NCBI GenBank assembly: GCA_026127925.1
Contig: JAJSLM010000002.1
Coordinates: 62,001 to 126,000, forward strand
Reading direction: 5' to 3'
Length of the DNA stretch: 64,000 bases
DNA from: Thermoplasmatales archaeon
Lineage (GTDB): Archaea; Thermoplasmatota; Thermoplasmata; Thermoplasmatales; Thermoplasmataceae
In this document: piece after piece, positions 63,627-64,000 of the stretch
Layout of the letters: each line of letters begins with the position of its first letter
Numbering within the stretch: the first letter of the stretch is position 1
Notes under the pieces: generated by a model
The model's input: the letters and a program-made list of their open reading frames with translations, nothing else
What the model was told of the DNA's origin: nothing
The model's database searches: none
Program-made: the position numbers and the translations under genes

Positions 63627-64000
63627 ATGTCGTTTAATAAACTTTATGTTGTAGTAATAGTGATAGTGCTGGTAGCTGTTGCGATCGGGGGCGTTTTCAT
63701 TATCAAGGATCATTTTCCTGGGCCATCATCCAAGAAAAGCTCTGCTCTCTCGTCCCCCGGGTACCTTAATATAACGGTGGACAAAACCATAAACGATAGT
63801 GCGTACGCTAATTTTTTAGCTGAAAGTTATTTGGATTCAGGTTTTAATTCATCGTACCTTAATTCCACAGGTCTGTTTCTAAACAAAACCAGAATGCTTT
63901 ACAACTTGACTATAACTTACCACGGTATTGGAACTACCTATTTTGCCTGGCCTGATATACAAATACATACTACCGAAGGGAATGCCACAGAAGGGATTTT
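63627..64000 (+). CDS. Anchored extracytoplasmic protein (truncated at window end)
   Basis: Reads open to the edge, 124 codons. A transmembrane helix (about 7-28, VVVIVIVLVAVAIGGVFII) follows a short basic tail (MSFNKLY), then a Ser/Asn-rich outer domain with several N-x-S/T sequons (NIT, NSS, NST, NKT, NLT, NAT). Same plan as the other anchored proteins; no family recognised. Strong Shine-Dalgarno at 63604-63613, 13 nt from the ATG. Confidence 0.75.
   Translation, partial: MSFNKLYVVVIVIVLVAVAIGGVFIIKDHFPGPSSKKSSALSSPGYLNITVDKTINDSAYANFLAESYLDSGFNSSYLNSTGLFLNKTRMLYNLTITYHGIGTTYFAWPDIQIHTTEGNATEGI

Noticed and set aside
1-64000. CRISPR array or cas genes
   Set aside because: No regularly spaced repeat or Cas motif was seen on either strand.

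Overview
The window reads as a chromosome segment of a thermoacidophilic archaeon of the order Thermoplasmatales (Thermoplasma/Ferroplasma/Cuniculiplasma relatives). The evidence is archaeal informational genes (ribosomal protein L15e, replication factor C large subunit, RPA with its associated OB protein, thermosome, Sec61 beta, RNase P Pop5/Rnp2, wyosine enzyme TYW1, archaeal ProRS) together with lineage markers: a mevalonate 3-kinase of the Thermoplasma type, a Thermoplasma-like nicotinate phosphoribosyltransferase with a zinc-ribbon tail, and a cupredoxin/Rieske/cytochrome b cluster. Many genes have a TATA-like box A about 25 nt before the start codon and no Shine-Dalgarno, so leaderless transcripts look common. 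I cannot name the species.

Layout. 1-6.9 kb: 3'-truncated proS, a decayed TnpB-like relic, an anchored surface protein, DUF488, then a minus-strand operon cysS-nicotinamidase-pncB (NAD salvage) and a histidine phosphatase. 7-16.6 kb: a DUF255/thioredoxin-fold protein, a Gfo/Idh/MocA oxidoreductase behind a 14-helix exporter, then a surface-protein locus: a large secreted protein whose signal peptide is separated from its body by a G7 tract in the wrong frame, and two tandem paralogous anchored proteins. 16.8-26.3 kb: housekeeping genes (tRNA-Ser, DUF202, rpl15e, rnp2, rfcL, metG-beta, acyl-CoA dehydrogenase, taw1, thermosome, DUF1805, NUDIX, GHMP kinase). 26.6-36 kb: energy genes (cupredoxin, Rieske, cytochrome b, soluble PPase, membrane H+-PPase, pyruvate phosphate dikinase). 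36-41.9 kb: coaBC operon, TrmB regulator, endonuclease IV, DUF1015, tRNA-Thr. 41.9-45.6 kb: a small accessory patch next to tRNA-Thr with a transposase relic, an AbiE-type toxin-antitoxin pair and membrane proteins. 45.8-49.4 kb: a compact five-gene operon sixA-ppx-tmk-like 1-tmk-like 2-CHAD. 49.5-64 kb: HTH_10 regulator, DUF1059, RPA operon, GNAT protein, thioredoxin, aldo/keto reductase, menC-like enolase, glycine decarboxylase subunits, a frame-split MFS transporter, mevalonate 3-kinase, Sec61 beta, tRNA-Glu and a truncated surface protein.

Most interesting. (1) The sixA-ppx-tmk-tmk-CHAD operon looks like a polyphosphate module. Its two thymidylate-kinase-like proteins (one with Walker A and DRY motifs intact, one with both altered) are candidates for a polyphosphate:nucleotide phosphotransferase, since PPK2 is itself a relative of thymidylate kinase. 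(2) The AbiE pair has an inverted repeat lying over its own promoter and an inverted (toxin-first) gene order. (3) Two exported or membrane proteins are broken exactly at G tracts, which suggests phase variation or sequencing error. Functions are inferred by reading the sequence; no database search was possible.
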